The translations under genes and the position numbers were made by a program. From contig NZ_CALJRX010000120.1 in NCBI RefSeq assembly GCF_937976265.1, positions 1 to 10,405 of the forward strand: DNA of 10,405 nucleotides, given 5' to 3'. Positions 1 through 7,397 of the stretch are shown one piece after another; positions within the stretch are counted from its first letter, which is position 1; every line of letters begins with the position of its first letter. Below the pieces are notes generated by a model. It was given only the letters and a program-made list of their open reading frames with translations. It did no database searches and was not told where the DNA came from. The stretch is from an uncultured Haemophilus sp. GTDB lineage: Bacteria; Pseudomonadota; Gammaproteobacteria; Enterobacterales; Pasteurellaceae.

Positions 1-52
1 TTATATTAAAGTTCATTTATTATCATTATTACTTTTATTTTATTGTCTTAAT

Positions 53-3000
53 TTAAAAATATACATTATCACCTATTATTTTACCTGATCTTCCAGTTGA
101 TGCTGAATTAAAGCTTAAATAATTATGATTTCTTTTACCATTTAAAGCATCAAGAACGGCTTGTTTTACAAATGAATTATAGTTACCATTAAGTCTTCTC
201 TTATAAAGACCGTCGATTGAATATGTAAATTGGTTTTTCCCCTTATATTGTGAAAGAGGATCTTTACCATATTGTTTCCATTTTGAAGATGCAGCTCTAT
301 TCATTGCAGTTGTAATAACTGCTAGTGCACCTTCATAGCTTGTTGAACATTCTTGTGCAGTTATTGCACATAAAAGGTCTATTTCTTGATCAGTATAATT
401 CCATCTATTACTAGATCTAGTTATACTAGAACCACTTCTAGATACTGATTTATTTGATACTTGAATAACTTTATCTATTGGTTTTTCTAATATTTTAGAA
501 CTTATTTCAACAGAATCAACAAGTTTATCGTTTATATATGTATTTCTAGATGTAACCTCTTTCTTACCATTTTTACCTTCTGTTATAACTTTAGATATTT
601 CATCAACAGAATCTTTTGAAATATTTTTTGTAACTGTAGTGAAAGGAATTTCTACTATAGTTGTTTCTATTTTTTCTGTTTTCTGATTATTTTCGTTATA
701 AATACTGGCCGCCATTTTTTTCAGTTTTGCCAAAGTGATGTTATCCGACAATTGCTGCATTTCGGTCAGATAATGCGGATCGCCGAATTGTTCTTCGCTC
801 AAAATCAGACGGTTCATCCACGTAACCGGTTCTTTCAAACGTTGTTTTTCCGTTTGCATGAATTGTGATTTTGCTGTTTTAACATCTTCTTCGGTAATCA
901 TGTTCGGCAAATCCTTCAATACGGCACGAGCCGCTTCAATCAGGCTTTCCGCTTTCGAGGGTTCAGTACTGAATTTCAATTCGCTTTCAATACGCGCCGT
1001 TTGCGGATTTAATGTACTTTCAAATCGCAGGCTATAAACGCCAAGCGCTTTATCGCGTAAAGCCAACTTTAGCTTATTAGCTGCAATAGTACGCAGCAAT
1101 GCTACTTGCATAGCATCTTTTCCTTGCCATGGATGTGGCGTGAACATCCAGAATGTCACTTCCGATTTTGGATCTAAATTTTGCTTTAATTTAACCACGT
1201 TTCTGCCTTCTGTCGGCAAGTTTATAGCAGACTTCAACTCCTGACCGCGCGGAATGGCAAGATATTGCGTAACCAGTTTTTTTAGTTCGCTTTCTTTCAT
1301 GTTACTCATAATGTAATAAGTCGTTGGTGCCGCTACCATTTTTGCCCAGAGCGTATCAAGTTCTGATTTCGTTAGCGCTTTCAGCTCGTCTTTAGTTGGC
1401 AAGACATCGGTGCTTTCAACGCCATAGCGCAATCGGGTCAGTGCTTTCAGGCGTTCACTGTCATCACTTTTTTCATTTTGCAAATCCAATGTCCGAGTGA
1501 ACTGTTCTTGGGTTTCATCTAGTCCATCTTTCACATGCGTTTCCATTTCATAGGCATAGAACAAACGGAACAAATCTTTCAGTCGATCATTATCTGCTGA
1601 ACCATCAAAAATCAATTTGGATTCGGTCTGATCAATGGAAAGATTTACCTTAGACAATTCTTTCCAATGGTTCAACTGTTCCACATCCCAATCATAAGGT
1701 GCATTTTGTGCCACCAGTTGTGCAGCAATCTGGCTTTGCCATTCGCCCAATCCTTCTGATTTAAAGCCGGCATGATTGATTGCTTTAAAATAGGTGCGTT
1801 CTTTCGCCAGTTCGGATTTAAGCCATACGACTTTATCGCCATTTGAAAGTATCCAGTGTTGGACGTTTTGCGCGTTAAAAACATCGGTTTTTTTGACCGC
1901 ACCTTGCGTATCTACACCATCCAGCGCCATCGGAGTAATCGTTTTTTCTTTAACGGGCGCCTTAATTTCCTCTTTGTCTATTTCCGCCATGGCGGCTTCC
2001 ACATCGGCAACTGTTAAATTCAGCTGAGTTTTACGCGGTGGCTGATATTGCACAATGCGATCTTTTGCATTCAACCAAGAACGAATGCGAGCATTAACAT
2101 CATCGATGGTAATTTTATCCAAAATCGGCTGAGCCAACGCTGCAATCTCAGGCTGAGACTGGTAAGGTTCGTCTGATAACACGGTAGTCATCATCGCCTG
2201 CACCCAGCCTTGAAAATCGCGATCACTTTTATTTTTTTTCGCATTATCCAATTGCGCTTGGATCAGCGCCTTCTGTTTCGCTAATTCTTCCGTTGTAATC
2301 GGGTAACGTTTTAAACGTTCGATTTCGGTTAGTACGCGTGTTAATCCGATTTTATGTGATGTTTCGCCAACACTTGCAAAAATCGCCAGTGCTGCTGTTT
2401 TCTGACCAATATCAGATTTTCGGACGACTAGGCCTTCTACACCTTTCGGTAAATTACCTTTTTTCGCATTTTCATTACGAACACGTTGGGTTATCGCTGC
2501 TAACGCAATGCGATTTACCATCCGTTCAAAGCGTGCCTGTTCCGTATGTCCTTTGGCAGCGCTTTCATCAAAACGGAATACAAACGCGACTTGACTTACG
2601 CCGCTACGAGGGTCTTGCACTTTCGACATCAGAATACGATCTTTTAAAGTCGGTTCAAGATAATCACGAACAGGTGTCGGTTTTGCTTTTTCATCACCAA
2701 AATATTTAGCGACCAAGGCTTTGGCTTGCTTCGGGTCAAAATCTCCCATAATCAACACTTGCATATTATTCGGCACATACCAGGTATGATAGAAATCCTG
2801 TAATTCGGACGCCGGCATCGTGGCAATCGCCCGTTCCGTGCCGATAACCGGCGAACGGGTATAACGCGAATCGGCGCGAATCGCGGTTGTGCGCTGTTGA
2901 TTCATCGCTGAACCCACGCCTAATCCCTGACGCCATTCCTCCATAATGATTTTATGTTCACTGTCCAAATCCTTTTGGGTTAATTTCGCATGGAACAGCA

Positions 3001-3397
3001 TTTGATCCAACACATCCAGACTTTCTTCCAACGTTGCTTTCGCCGGCGGCGTAAGCATATAAGTGGTGCTATCCGCCGTTGTCACTGCATTGTAATTTTT
3101 GCCGCGCACCCATTTATTGGCGTGCAAATACGTCATCACATCAGGATATTTATCGGACTGATGGAACACCGAATGTTCCACCATGTGTGCCACGCCGTGT
3201 TGGTGATCTTTTTGGTCCACTGCGCCCGCATTGATCTTCATACGAATTTCCAAATGCCCTTTTTCTTCGTGTAAAGGTAACAGGGTATAACGCAATCCGT
3301 TATCCAATTTTCCCTGAATAGGCGTTGAGATTTCCGCCATCGCCTGCACGTTAAACGCTAAATATAAGGCTAAAAACAATTTATTTTTTGACCGCAC
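53..3397 (-). CDS. Periplasmic M16 zinc protease (PqqL-like) with C-terminus replaced by G5 and SleB-type hydrolase domains
   Basis: The reading frame extends up to a TTG at 3451, but I choose the GTG at 3395-3397. An AAAGGA Shine-Dalgarno sits 7 nt before it, and the protein then starts with a clean signal peptide (MRSKNKLFLALYLAFNVQAMA). In this numbering (1114 aa) the zinc site HMVEH is at residues 71-75, and a conserved acidic stretch that probably holds the third ligand (EHKIIMEEW) lies downstream. The second half of the M16 fold, which lacks the motif, runs to about residue 905. PqqL-type proteases are about 930 aa, so only the last 20 or so residues seem lost. From about residue 905 the sequence changes to a G5 domain and a cell wall hydrolase domain with much lower GC. 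The protease follows the TonB receptor by 71 nt. The same pairing is seen in E. coli (yddB-pqqL) and, as I recall, H. influenzae (HI1369-HI1368). The M16 call is strong; whether the fusion exists in a living genome is doubtful. Confidence 0.85.
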   Translation of the reverse strand: MRSKNKLFLALYLAFNVQAMAEISTPIQGKLDNGLRYTLLPLHEEKGHLEIRMKINAGAVDQKDHQHGVAHMVEHSVFHQSDKYPDVMTYLHANKWVRGKNYNAVTTADSTTYMLTPPAKATLEESLDVLDQMLFHAKLTQKDLDSEHKIIMEEWRQGLGVGSAMNQQRTTAIRADSRYTRSPVIGTERAIATMPASELQDFYHTWYVPNNMQVLIMGDFDPKQAKALVAKYFGDEKAKPTPVRDYLEPTLKDRILMSKVQDPRSGVSQVAFVFRFDESAAKGHTEQARFERMVNRIALAAITQRVRNENAKKGNLPKGVEGLVVRKSDIGQKTAALAIFASVGETSHKIGLTRVLTEIERLKRYPITTEELAKQKALIQAQLDNAKKNKSDRDFQGWVQAMMTTVLSDEPYQSQPEIAALAQPILDKITIDDVNARIRSWLNAKDRIVQYQPPRKTQLNLTVADVEAAMAEIDKEEIKAPVKEKTITPMALDGVDTQGAVKKTDVFNAQNVQHWILSNGDKVVWLKSELAKERTYFKAINHAGFKSEGLGEWQSQIAAQLVAQNAPYDWDVEQLNHWKELSKVNLSIDQTESKLIFDGSADNDRLKDLFRLFYAYEMETHVKDGLDETQEQFTRTLDLQNEKSDDSERLKALTRLRYGVESTDVLPTKDELKALTKSELDTLWAKMVAAPTTYYIMSNMKESELKKLVTQYLAIPRGQELKSAINLPTEGRNVVKLKQNLDPKSEVTFWMFTPHPWQGKDAMQVALLRTIAANKLKLALRDKALGVYSLRFESTLNPQTARIESELKFSTEPSKAESLIEAARAVLKDLPNMITEEDVKTAKSQFMQTEKQRLKEPVTWMNRLILSEEQFGDPHYLTEMQQLSDNITLAKLKKMAASIYNENNQKTEKIETTIVEIPFTTVTKNISKDSVDEISKVITEGKNGKKEVTSRNTYINDKLVDSVEISSKILEKPIDKVIQVSNKSVSRSGSSITRSSNRWNYTDQEIDLLCAITAQECSTSYEGALAVITTAMNRAASSKWKQYGKDPLSQYKGKNQFTYSIDGLYKRRLNGNYNSFVKQAVLDALNGKRNHNYLSFNSASTGRSGKIIGDNVYF
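56..403 (-). other. SleB/CwlJ-like cell wall hydrolase domain at the C-terminus of the fused ORF
   Basis: Residues of about 999-1114 of the fused protein match the Hydrolase_2 (SleB/CwlJ) family. The segment AITAQECSTSYEGALAV, followed by MNRA, corresponds to the family's pattern of a catalytic Glu with a following EG-xxAVA-xxxxNR stretch. The candidate catalytic Glu is at 350-352. It ends with NVYF, a common C-terminal form for these enzymes. Family members cleave peptidoglycan glycan strands, either in spore cortex or in vegetative walls. The domain would be in the periplasm if made behind the M16 signal peptide. Base composition and the lack of uptake signals set it apart from the rest of the gene. 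The source looks like an oral Firmicute, but I cannot name the genus. Confidence 0.75.
455..667 (-). other. G5 domain inside the fused ORF
   Basis: Residues of about 911-981 show the G5 pattern: an opening VEIPFTTVTKN, a central GKNGKKEVT with the conserved glycines, and a closing KPIDKVIQVS. G5 domains are found in surface and wall-remodelling proteins of Gram-positive bacteria, often beside peptidase or hydrolase domains, and may bind N-acetylglucosamine or zinc. A Ser/Arg-rich linker of about 15 residues joins it to the hydrolase domain. This order (G5 then hydrolase) is normal for Firmicutes and foreign to a Pasteurellaceae M16 protease. Confidence 0.8.
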
Positions 3398-3399
3398 TT
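3391..3399 (-). repeat. Hin-type DNA uptake signal containing the GTG start codon of the M16 gene
   Basis: The minus strand reads AAGTGCGGT followed by an A/T-rich tail (CAAAAAAT), as in the extended H. influenzae uptake consensus. The GTG inside it is the preferred start codon of the M16 protease. Confidence 0.85.
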
Positions 3400-3416
3400 C
3401 AGGTTCCTTTTTGATT

Positions 3417-3447
3417 AAAAAAGTGCGGTCAGATTTCACCGCACTTT
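3417..3447 (-). terminator. Inverted pair of uptake signals forming a rho-independent terminator after the TonB receptor gene
   Basis: AAAGTGCGGT (3420-3429) and ACCGCACTTT (3438-3447) form a perfect 10-bp stem with an 8-nt loop. On the minus strand it is followed by a run of six T. It lies 22 nt past the receptor stop codon and 20 nt before the M16 GTG start. Paired uptake signals acting as terminators are well known in Haemophilus. If it works, M16 expression depends on read-through or on a promoter that I do not see. Confidence 0.75.
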
Positions 3448-3468
3448 GCAACGTCGATTAAATATGAT

Positions 3469-6051
3469 TTACCAGTTATAGCTTGCCCCAAGCCAGAAGT
3501 TACGGCCCATTTTGTAATATTTTGTACCTTCTGCTGTGCCTGATGCGCTTTTTCTATTAAGCACGTTATTAATATCTAATGTTAATTCTAAGAATTGATT
3601 TTGATATGTCGGCACTTTATAGATGAAACGCCAGTTAACCGCGAATTCACTTCCCGCCACTTTATCCGTGTATTCGGTTGCCATTCCCATATATGAACCA
3701 CACATTGCACGGTTATAAGATGCAGAACAGTCAATTTTGCTATCATTAGCTTCTAAATATTCTCGACCTTGTGTAAATTTAAAACCTTGTTGCCAAGTTA
3801 AATTCCATTTAGGAAATTCCGTAATCAAATTAAAGGATACAGCCCATGGTGTATTAAAATCACTTGGTGGAACTTCGCCATTATCTAGCAATACGCCCTT
3901 ATAAACAGCACGCTCGGTGTTATCGGAAATCGTATCTGTATAACTATTAAAGTTACTTTTCGAAATACTTCTTGACGCACTTAATTGCCAGCCAATATTG
4001 GCATATTCAAATTTATATGGTGATTTGGGTTGGACTGTAATAGTAAAGTTATCATTATCACGAGAACCATCGTTAGAAAATACTCTATAAGCTGTGCCAT
4101 TGACATAGCGAGTTTGTTGAGCAAAACCATTACGACTTTGGCGTTTCACCCATTTGAATGTCCAGTTGCTATCAAGAAAATCTTGAGAGATACCGAGAAC
4201 ATATTCATTCGCATAGGGCGTTTTGACTCTTGTATCCAATGAACGAACAGTATTTGAGCCAGTTCTATTTATTGTCCAATCATTAATCTGATTAGTGCTA
4301 GTATCAAAGCTACGTGTCATATTGACATATTCGCTGATGCCCTGACTTAATTTACGATATAAGATAGAGCCTGAATAGTAGCGGTTTGCACCACCAAATA
4401 AACGAGTAGAGCCATCACCAAACACGTCATAAGAGGTAGAAAAACGCGGAGATAAATTTGTATTGCCTAGAGATTTATTGTAGTTCACACGAAAACCAAG
4501 CGTGGCTTCGAGGTTTTTCCATTTGGCGTTGTCTTCAATATAGGCTGCCAGATTGCTATCATTCACTTCAATGTTGCGTTGGGCATAATATTGACGTTCA
4601 TAAGCATACTGATTGCCGTCTAAACAAGCATCTGCCCCGTTACAGATTACATTGTTATTAATTGTGTAAATATAATTTGAGCTGTCAGTTTCCCGAACAT
4701 ATTTGGCTTTAGCATAATCAGCACTCCAACCAAAAATAATTTTATGCGACACCCCTGCCCAATCAAACTCTTTTACAGAAAAATCTTGTTTAGCGGTATA
4801 AATCGTTTTTTGGTTATAAAATTTACCATACCCACCCCAAGGAGAAGTCGTACTGCTCCCTACCCAATTTGGATAACTTGCACCACGATTATATTTATAA
4901 CCATGGTAATCATTAGCATCATTAGCCACTTCATCTCGCGTTCTTTTATAACCCAAGTAGGACTTCATTTTTATAGCGTCCCATTCTTTTTCCCATTCAA
5001 GAGAAACCTGAACACCACCGCCCATTGTTTCAAATCCGCCATTTTTGAAATTCGCACGCGTCATTTTAGATTTGTGAGGGGAATATAATGCAGTTAAACG
5101 CCATAAATCACCGTTATCAGGCAGGTAAATACCTTTCCATAATAGCGTTTCATTCGTACGACGTTGTGGCTCTGAAATATTTTCATCAATAATATTGCCA
5201 CTAGAATCAACGTCTCGTAATACGGAATGATAAAACTCAATATCAGAAATAGTTTTTGTGTAGGCAACTAACATGCCAGCTTTGTCTGATAATGGTTGAT
5301 TCAAATTAAAACCAAAGATATGTTTGGTAAACTGAGATTGTTGATCAAGTGCGGTAGCGCTATTGAAACTTTCCACTTTATCTTTATCAACATGGAATTT
5401 CGCCCAAGCATCTCTTGTAGTACGATAATAAATTTTACCGCTAGGACGTGATAAATCAGGATCTTTTAACTCTGCATTAATAACCCCACCAGTAAAATCA
5501 CCGTATTTAGCACTGATATTGCTATCAAATGCTTCTACTGATTTTAATAAGCTCGTGTTAATCCACATAGATTGCGTGCCGCCCTCAGGAAGGTTATAAG
5601 CTTGGGTATTTGATGTGTATTTAGCCGAATGTCCTGCTCCAGGATGTAAGTTATCATTATTGGACATGCCATCTATAATAAAATTATTGTTGTAATACAA
5701 TTCACCATGGAAAGAGACTTCATCAGGACGAATTTCCCCACCTGAGGTTGAACTATTAGAATTTTGTGAAAAACGCACATTCGGGTTATTTTTCAATAAT
5801 TCCGTGATATTACCGTTTGTTGTTGGGCGCGTTGCAATTTCTTTCTCAGTAATACGTTGTGTACCAATTTGTTGGCTAAATGAGGAGTCGGAAACAACGA
5901 TAGTATCAAGTTGTTCAGTACTTGTATCCGCGACAATATCTGTCGTTTCAGCTGTGGGCTCAATTGCTGTTTCTTCTGCAAAAGCAGGACCGCAGTATCC
6001 TATTGGAAATAGGATACTGCTAATTAGCAGTGCGTTTTTTGTTTTTTGCAT
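3469..6051 (-). CDS. TonB-dependent outer membrane receptor
   Basis: This is an 860-residue outer membrane receptor. I start it at the ATG at 6049-6051, which has GGGAA 8 nt upstream, rather than at a TTG five codons earlier. A signal peptide ends at AFA (residue 25), followed by an acidic linker and a TonB box, DTIVV, at residues 49-53. The plug region contains RITEKEIATRP, ITELLKNNPNV and NNFIIDGMSNND. The remainder is a long beta-barrel with Tyr/Trp-rich strands ending in an aromatic residue (SYNW). Two Cys pairs, in ICNGADACLDG and in DCSASYNRAMCG, probably form disulfides in surface loops. TonB and ExbBD would power passage of a ligand into the periplasm. It sits 56 nt downstream of the surface lipoprotein and upstream of the M16 protease, so the ligand may be a host protein or a cofactor bound to it. 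The ligand is unknown. An unusual palindrome lies within the signal peptide codons. Confidence 0.9.
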   Translation of the reverse strand: MQKTKNALLISSILFPIGYCGPAFAEETAIEPTAETTDIVADTSTEQLDTIVVSDSSFSQQIGTQRITEKEIATRPTTNGNITELLKNNPNVRFSQNSNSSTSGGEIRPDEVSFHGELYYNNNFIIDGMSNNDNLHPGAGHSAKYTSNTQAYNLPEGGTQSMWINTSLLKSVEAFDSNISAKYGDFTGGVINAELKDPDLSRPSGKIYYRTTRDAWAKFHVDKDKVESFNSATALDQQSQFTKHIFGFNLNQPLSDKAGMLVAYTKTISDIEFYHSVLRDVDSSGNIIDENISEPQRRTNETLLWKGIYLPDNGDLWRLTALYSPHKSKMTRANFKNGGFETMGGGVQVSLEWEKEWDAIKMKSYLGYKRTRDEVANDANDYHGYKYNRGASYPNWVGSSTTSPWGGYGKFYNQKTIYTAKQDFSVKEFDWAGVSHKIIFGWSADYAKAKYVRETDSSNYIYTINNNVICNGADACLDGNQYAYERQYYAQRNIEVNDSNLAAYIEDNAKWKNLEATLGFRVNYNKSLGNTNLSPRFSTSYDVFGDGSTRLFGGANRYYSGSILYRKLSQGISEYVNMTRSFDTSTNQINDWTINRTGSNTVRSLDTRVKTPYANEYVLGISQDFLDSNWTFKWVKRQSRNGFAQQTRYVNGTAYRVFSNDGSRDNDNFTITVQPKSPYKFEYANIGWQLSASRSISKSNFNSYTDTISDNTERAVYKGVLLDNGEVPPSDFNTPWAVSFNLITEFPKWNLTWQQGFKFTQGREYLEANDSKIDCSASYNRAMCGSYMGMATEYTDKVAGSEFAVNWRFIYKVPTYQNQFLELTLDINNVLNRKSASGTAEGTKYYKMGRNFWLGASYNW
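5347..5355 (+). repeat. Hin-type DNA uptake signal
   Basis: AAGTGCGGT in the plus orientation, inside the receptor gene. It supports a Haemophilus/Aggregatibacter-type host for this segment. Confidence 0.8.
5992..6020. repeat. Perfect 13-bp inverted repeat with 3-nt loop in the signal peptide codons of the receptor
   Basis: GCAGTATCCTATT (5992-6004) and AATAGGATACTGC (6008-6020) are exact complements separated by GGA. In the mRNA this hairpin begins about 32 nt after the A of the start codon and encodes SSILFPIGYC. A third partial arm, GCAGT at 6027-6031, pairs with ACTGC at 6016-6020 to form a second palindrome (ACTGCTAATTAGCAGT). The two hairpins share an arm and exclude each other. Confidence 0.85.
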
Positions 6052-6107
6052 ATTAATGGTTCCCAAAATGATAATAAAATGAGATCAAAATTAACTTCAC
6101 TTAAAAA

Positions 6108-7367
6108 TTATTTAGATGCAGCAAATGCCCCTTGTACTGAAGTATCATCTGTTGTACCTGTACTTTCAAACGTACCTACAACTTCTTCTGCATTTGCCCC
6201 TGCAAATTGACCTTTATAAGTACCGTTAAAATCTGCTTTAGTGCTTGTATTAAAGGCTTTAGAGCCATAGTGGAAGGTTACATCACCACTAAAAGCCACC
6301 TTTTCATCTGATGCAGAAATTGCCCCATCATTAAATGTCATTACTGTGGTATTTGTCACTTTTCCTGAACCAGACACTTGCGTTTTTACAACATTACCGC
6401 TAATGGTCGCGTCCTTAACATTTAATGTGAGTCCATCTATAGTTGTAATGGTGGGCATATTTTTATAAGAATAAGAAACCTGTCCTTTATAAGTCGCATC
6501 AACAACGGCATTTTTATCTAGAGTGGGCGTTGAAACCATATAAACATACGAGTTCGAAGGTACATTCTCGATATCTTTATTGTAGTCTTCGCGAATGGCG
6601 GCATAGCTAGAATAACTTTGCTTATAGGAACCTAAAACTGTTCCTTTTTCTAAAGCTGTACTACAAGCACCTTGAGTTTTTGAAGTGTTTGTTGCGGTAC
6701 AAGTTCCAGCACTAATATTTGATTGGCTATTAATGGTTGCAATTAATTTTGCCTTTTCTGTTTCATCGGTCAAATATTTGTAAATTGCACTGCTATCATT
6801 GGCAAAATAACTATTTGAATAATTTTTCACGGTCGCTACATTTGCTTGATATTGGGCTTCTTTCAATTTTTCAGCTTCTTCTGCCACAGCAATTTCAGTT
6901 GCTTTTGTTTCTACTTCAGTTGTAAGCGCCGTTGCTTGAGATAAGAGCGCTTCAGCTTGAGATACTAAACTTTCCAAATAAGCTGCATCACTTGTTGCGG
7001 TTGAAGAATAAGATGAAGCTTTACTTGCTAATCCCGATGCATTTTCACCAGCATTATTAATGGTACTTGCTGCACTTTTCGCTGTGGCTAAAGCAGTTTG
7101 TGCTTTTAATAAAGCGGCATTTGCCACACTTGCCGTTGTTGCGGCCTGTACTTCGGCTAATGCTTCTTTTAATGTTGCAATTGCATCATTTAAACTTGTT
7201 AGAGCTGCATCAGATTCCGTTTTATAGGTTGCTAATGATTCAGCAGCCTGTTGCCCGGTATATTCTGCCTGCGATATACCGACATTTTCTCCGCCACCAG
7301 ACGAACAAGCCGTTATTCCTAATGACATTAAAATCGCGACGGTAAGATTTACAACATTTTTATTCAT
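6108..7367 (-). CDS. Surface lipoprotein with TbpB-like C-terminal barrel; probable Slam client
   Basis: This is a 419-residue lipoprotein. The signal peptide ends in the lipobox ITAC with Cys21 as the lipidated residue, then SSGGG, a flexible tether seen in Slam-exported lipoproteins such as fHbp. Residues of about 35-180 are Ala-, Ser-, Thr-, Glu- and Lys-rich and look like long helices, probably a coiled-coil bundle. A middle part holds Cys223 and Cys235, likely a disulfide. Residues of about 285-419 alternate as beta strands and end with FNGTYKGQFAGANAEEVVG and VQGAF, the signature of the last barrel strands in TbpB/HpuA/fHbp-type lipoproteins. Such C-terminal barrels are the parts Slam recognises. 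An AAAGGG ribosome site precedes the ATG. It lies 30 nt after slam and 56 nt before the receptor. I infer that it is the co-receptor that captures the ligand. The helical N-terminal region replaces the usual handle domain, so the ligand may be new. Confidence 0.85.
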   Translation of the reverse strand: MNKNVVNLTVAILMSLGITACSSGGGENVGISQAEYTGQQAAESLATYKTESDAALTSLNDAIATLKEALAEVQAATTASVANAALLKAQTALATAKSAASTINNAGENASGLASKASSYSSTATSDAAYLESLVSQAEALLSQATALTTEVETKATEIAVAEEAEKLKEAQYQANVATVKNYSNSYFANDSSAIYKYLTDETEKAKLIATINSQSNISAGTCTATNTSKTQGACSTALEKGTVLGSYKQSYSSYAAIREDYNKDIENVPSNSYVYMVSTPTLDKNAVVDATYKGQVSYSYKNMPTITTIDGLTLNVKDATISGNVVKTQVSGSGKVTNTTVMTFNDGAISASDEKVAFSGDVTFHYGSKAFNTSTKADFNGTYKGQFAGANAEEVVGTFESTGTTDDTSVQGAFAASK

Positions 7368-7397
7368 GAGTTGGCCCTTTTAGTATATGACATTTGA

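Noticed and set aside
2338..2709. Open frame antisense to the M16 gene, and similar long frames opposite the receptor, lipoprotein and slam genes
   Set aside because: They are shadows of well-supported genes; their products have no recognisable motif, and they lack ribosome sites or context of their own.
3398..3451. TTG start at 3451 for the M16 protease, adding 18 residues
   Set aside because: The added codons cover the terminator hairpin made of two uptake signals and push the signal peptide away from the N-terminus. The GTG at 3397 has a good ribosome site and yields a normal signal peptide.
4615..4624. GCCGTCTAAA, one mismatch from the Neisseria uptake core, in the receptor gene
   Set aside because: It is a single imperfect copy inside a coding region full of Haemophilus-type signals; chance is enough to explain it.
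6052..6066. TTG start at 6066 for the TonB receptor
   Set aside because: The codons between TTG and ATG include the GGGAA ribosome site for the ATG at 6051, and the ATG gives a standard signal peptide.
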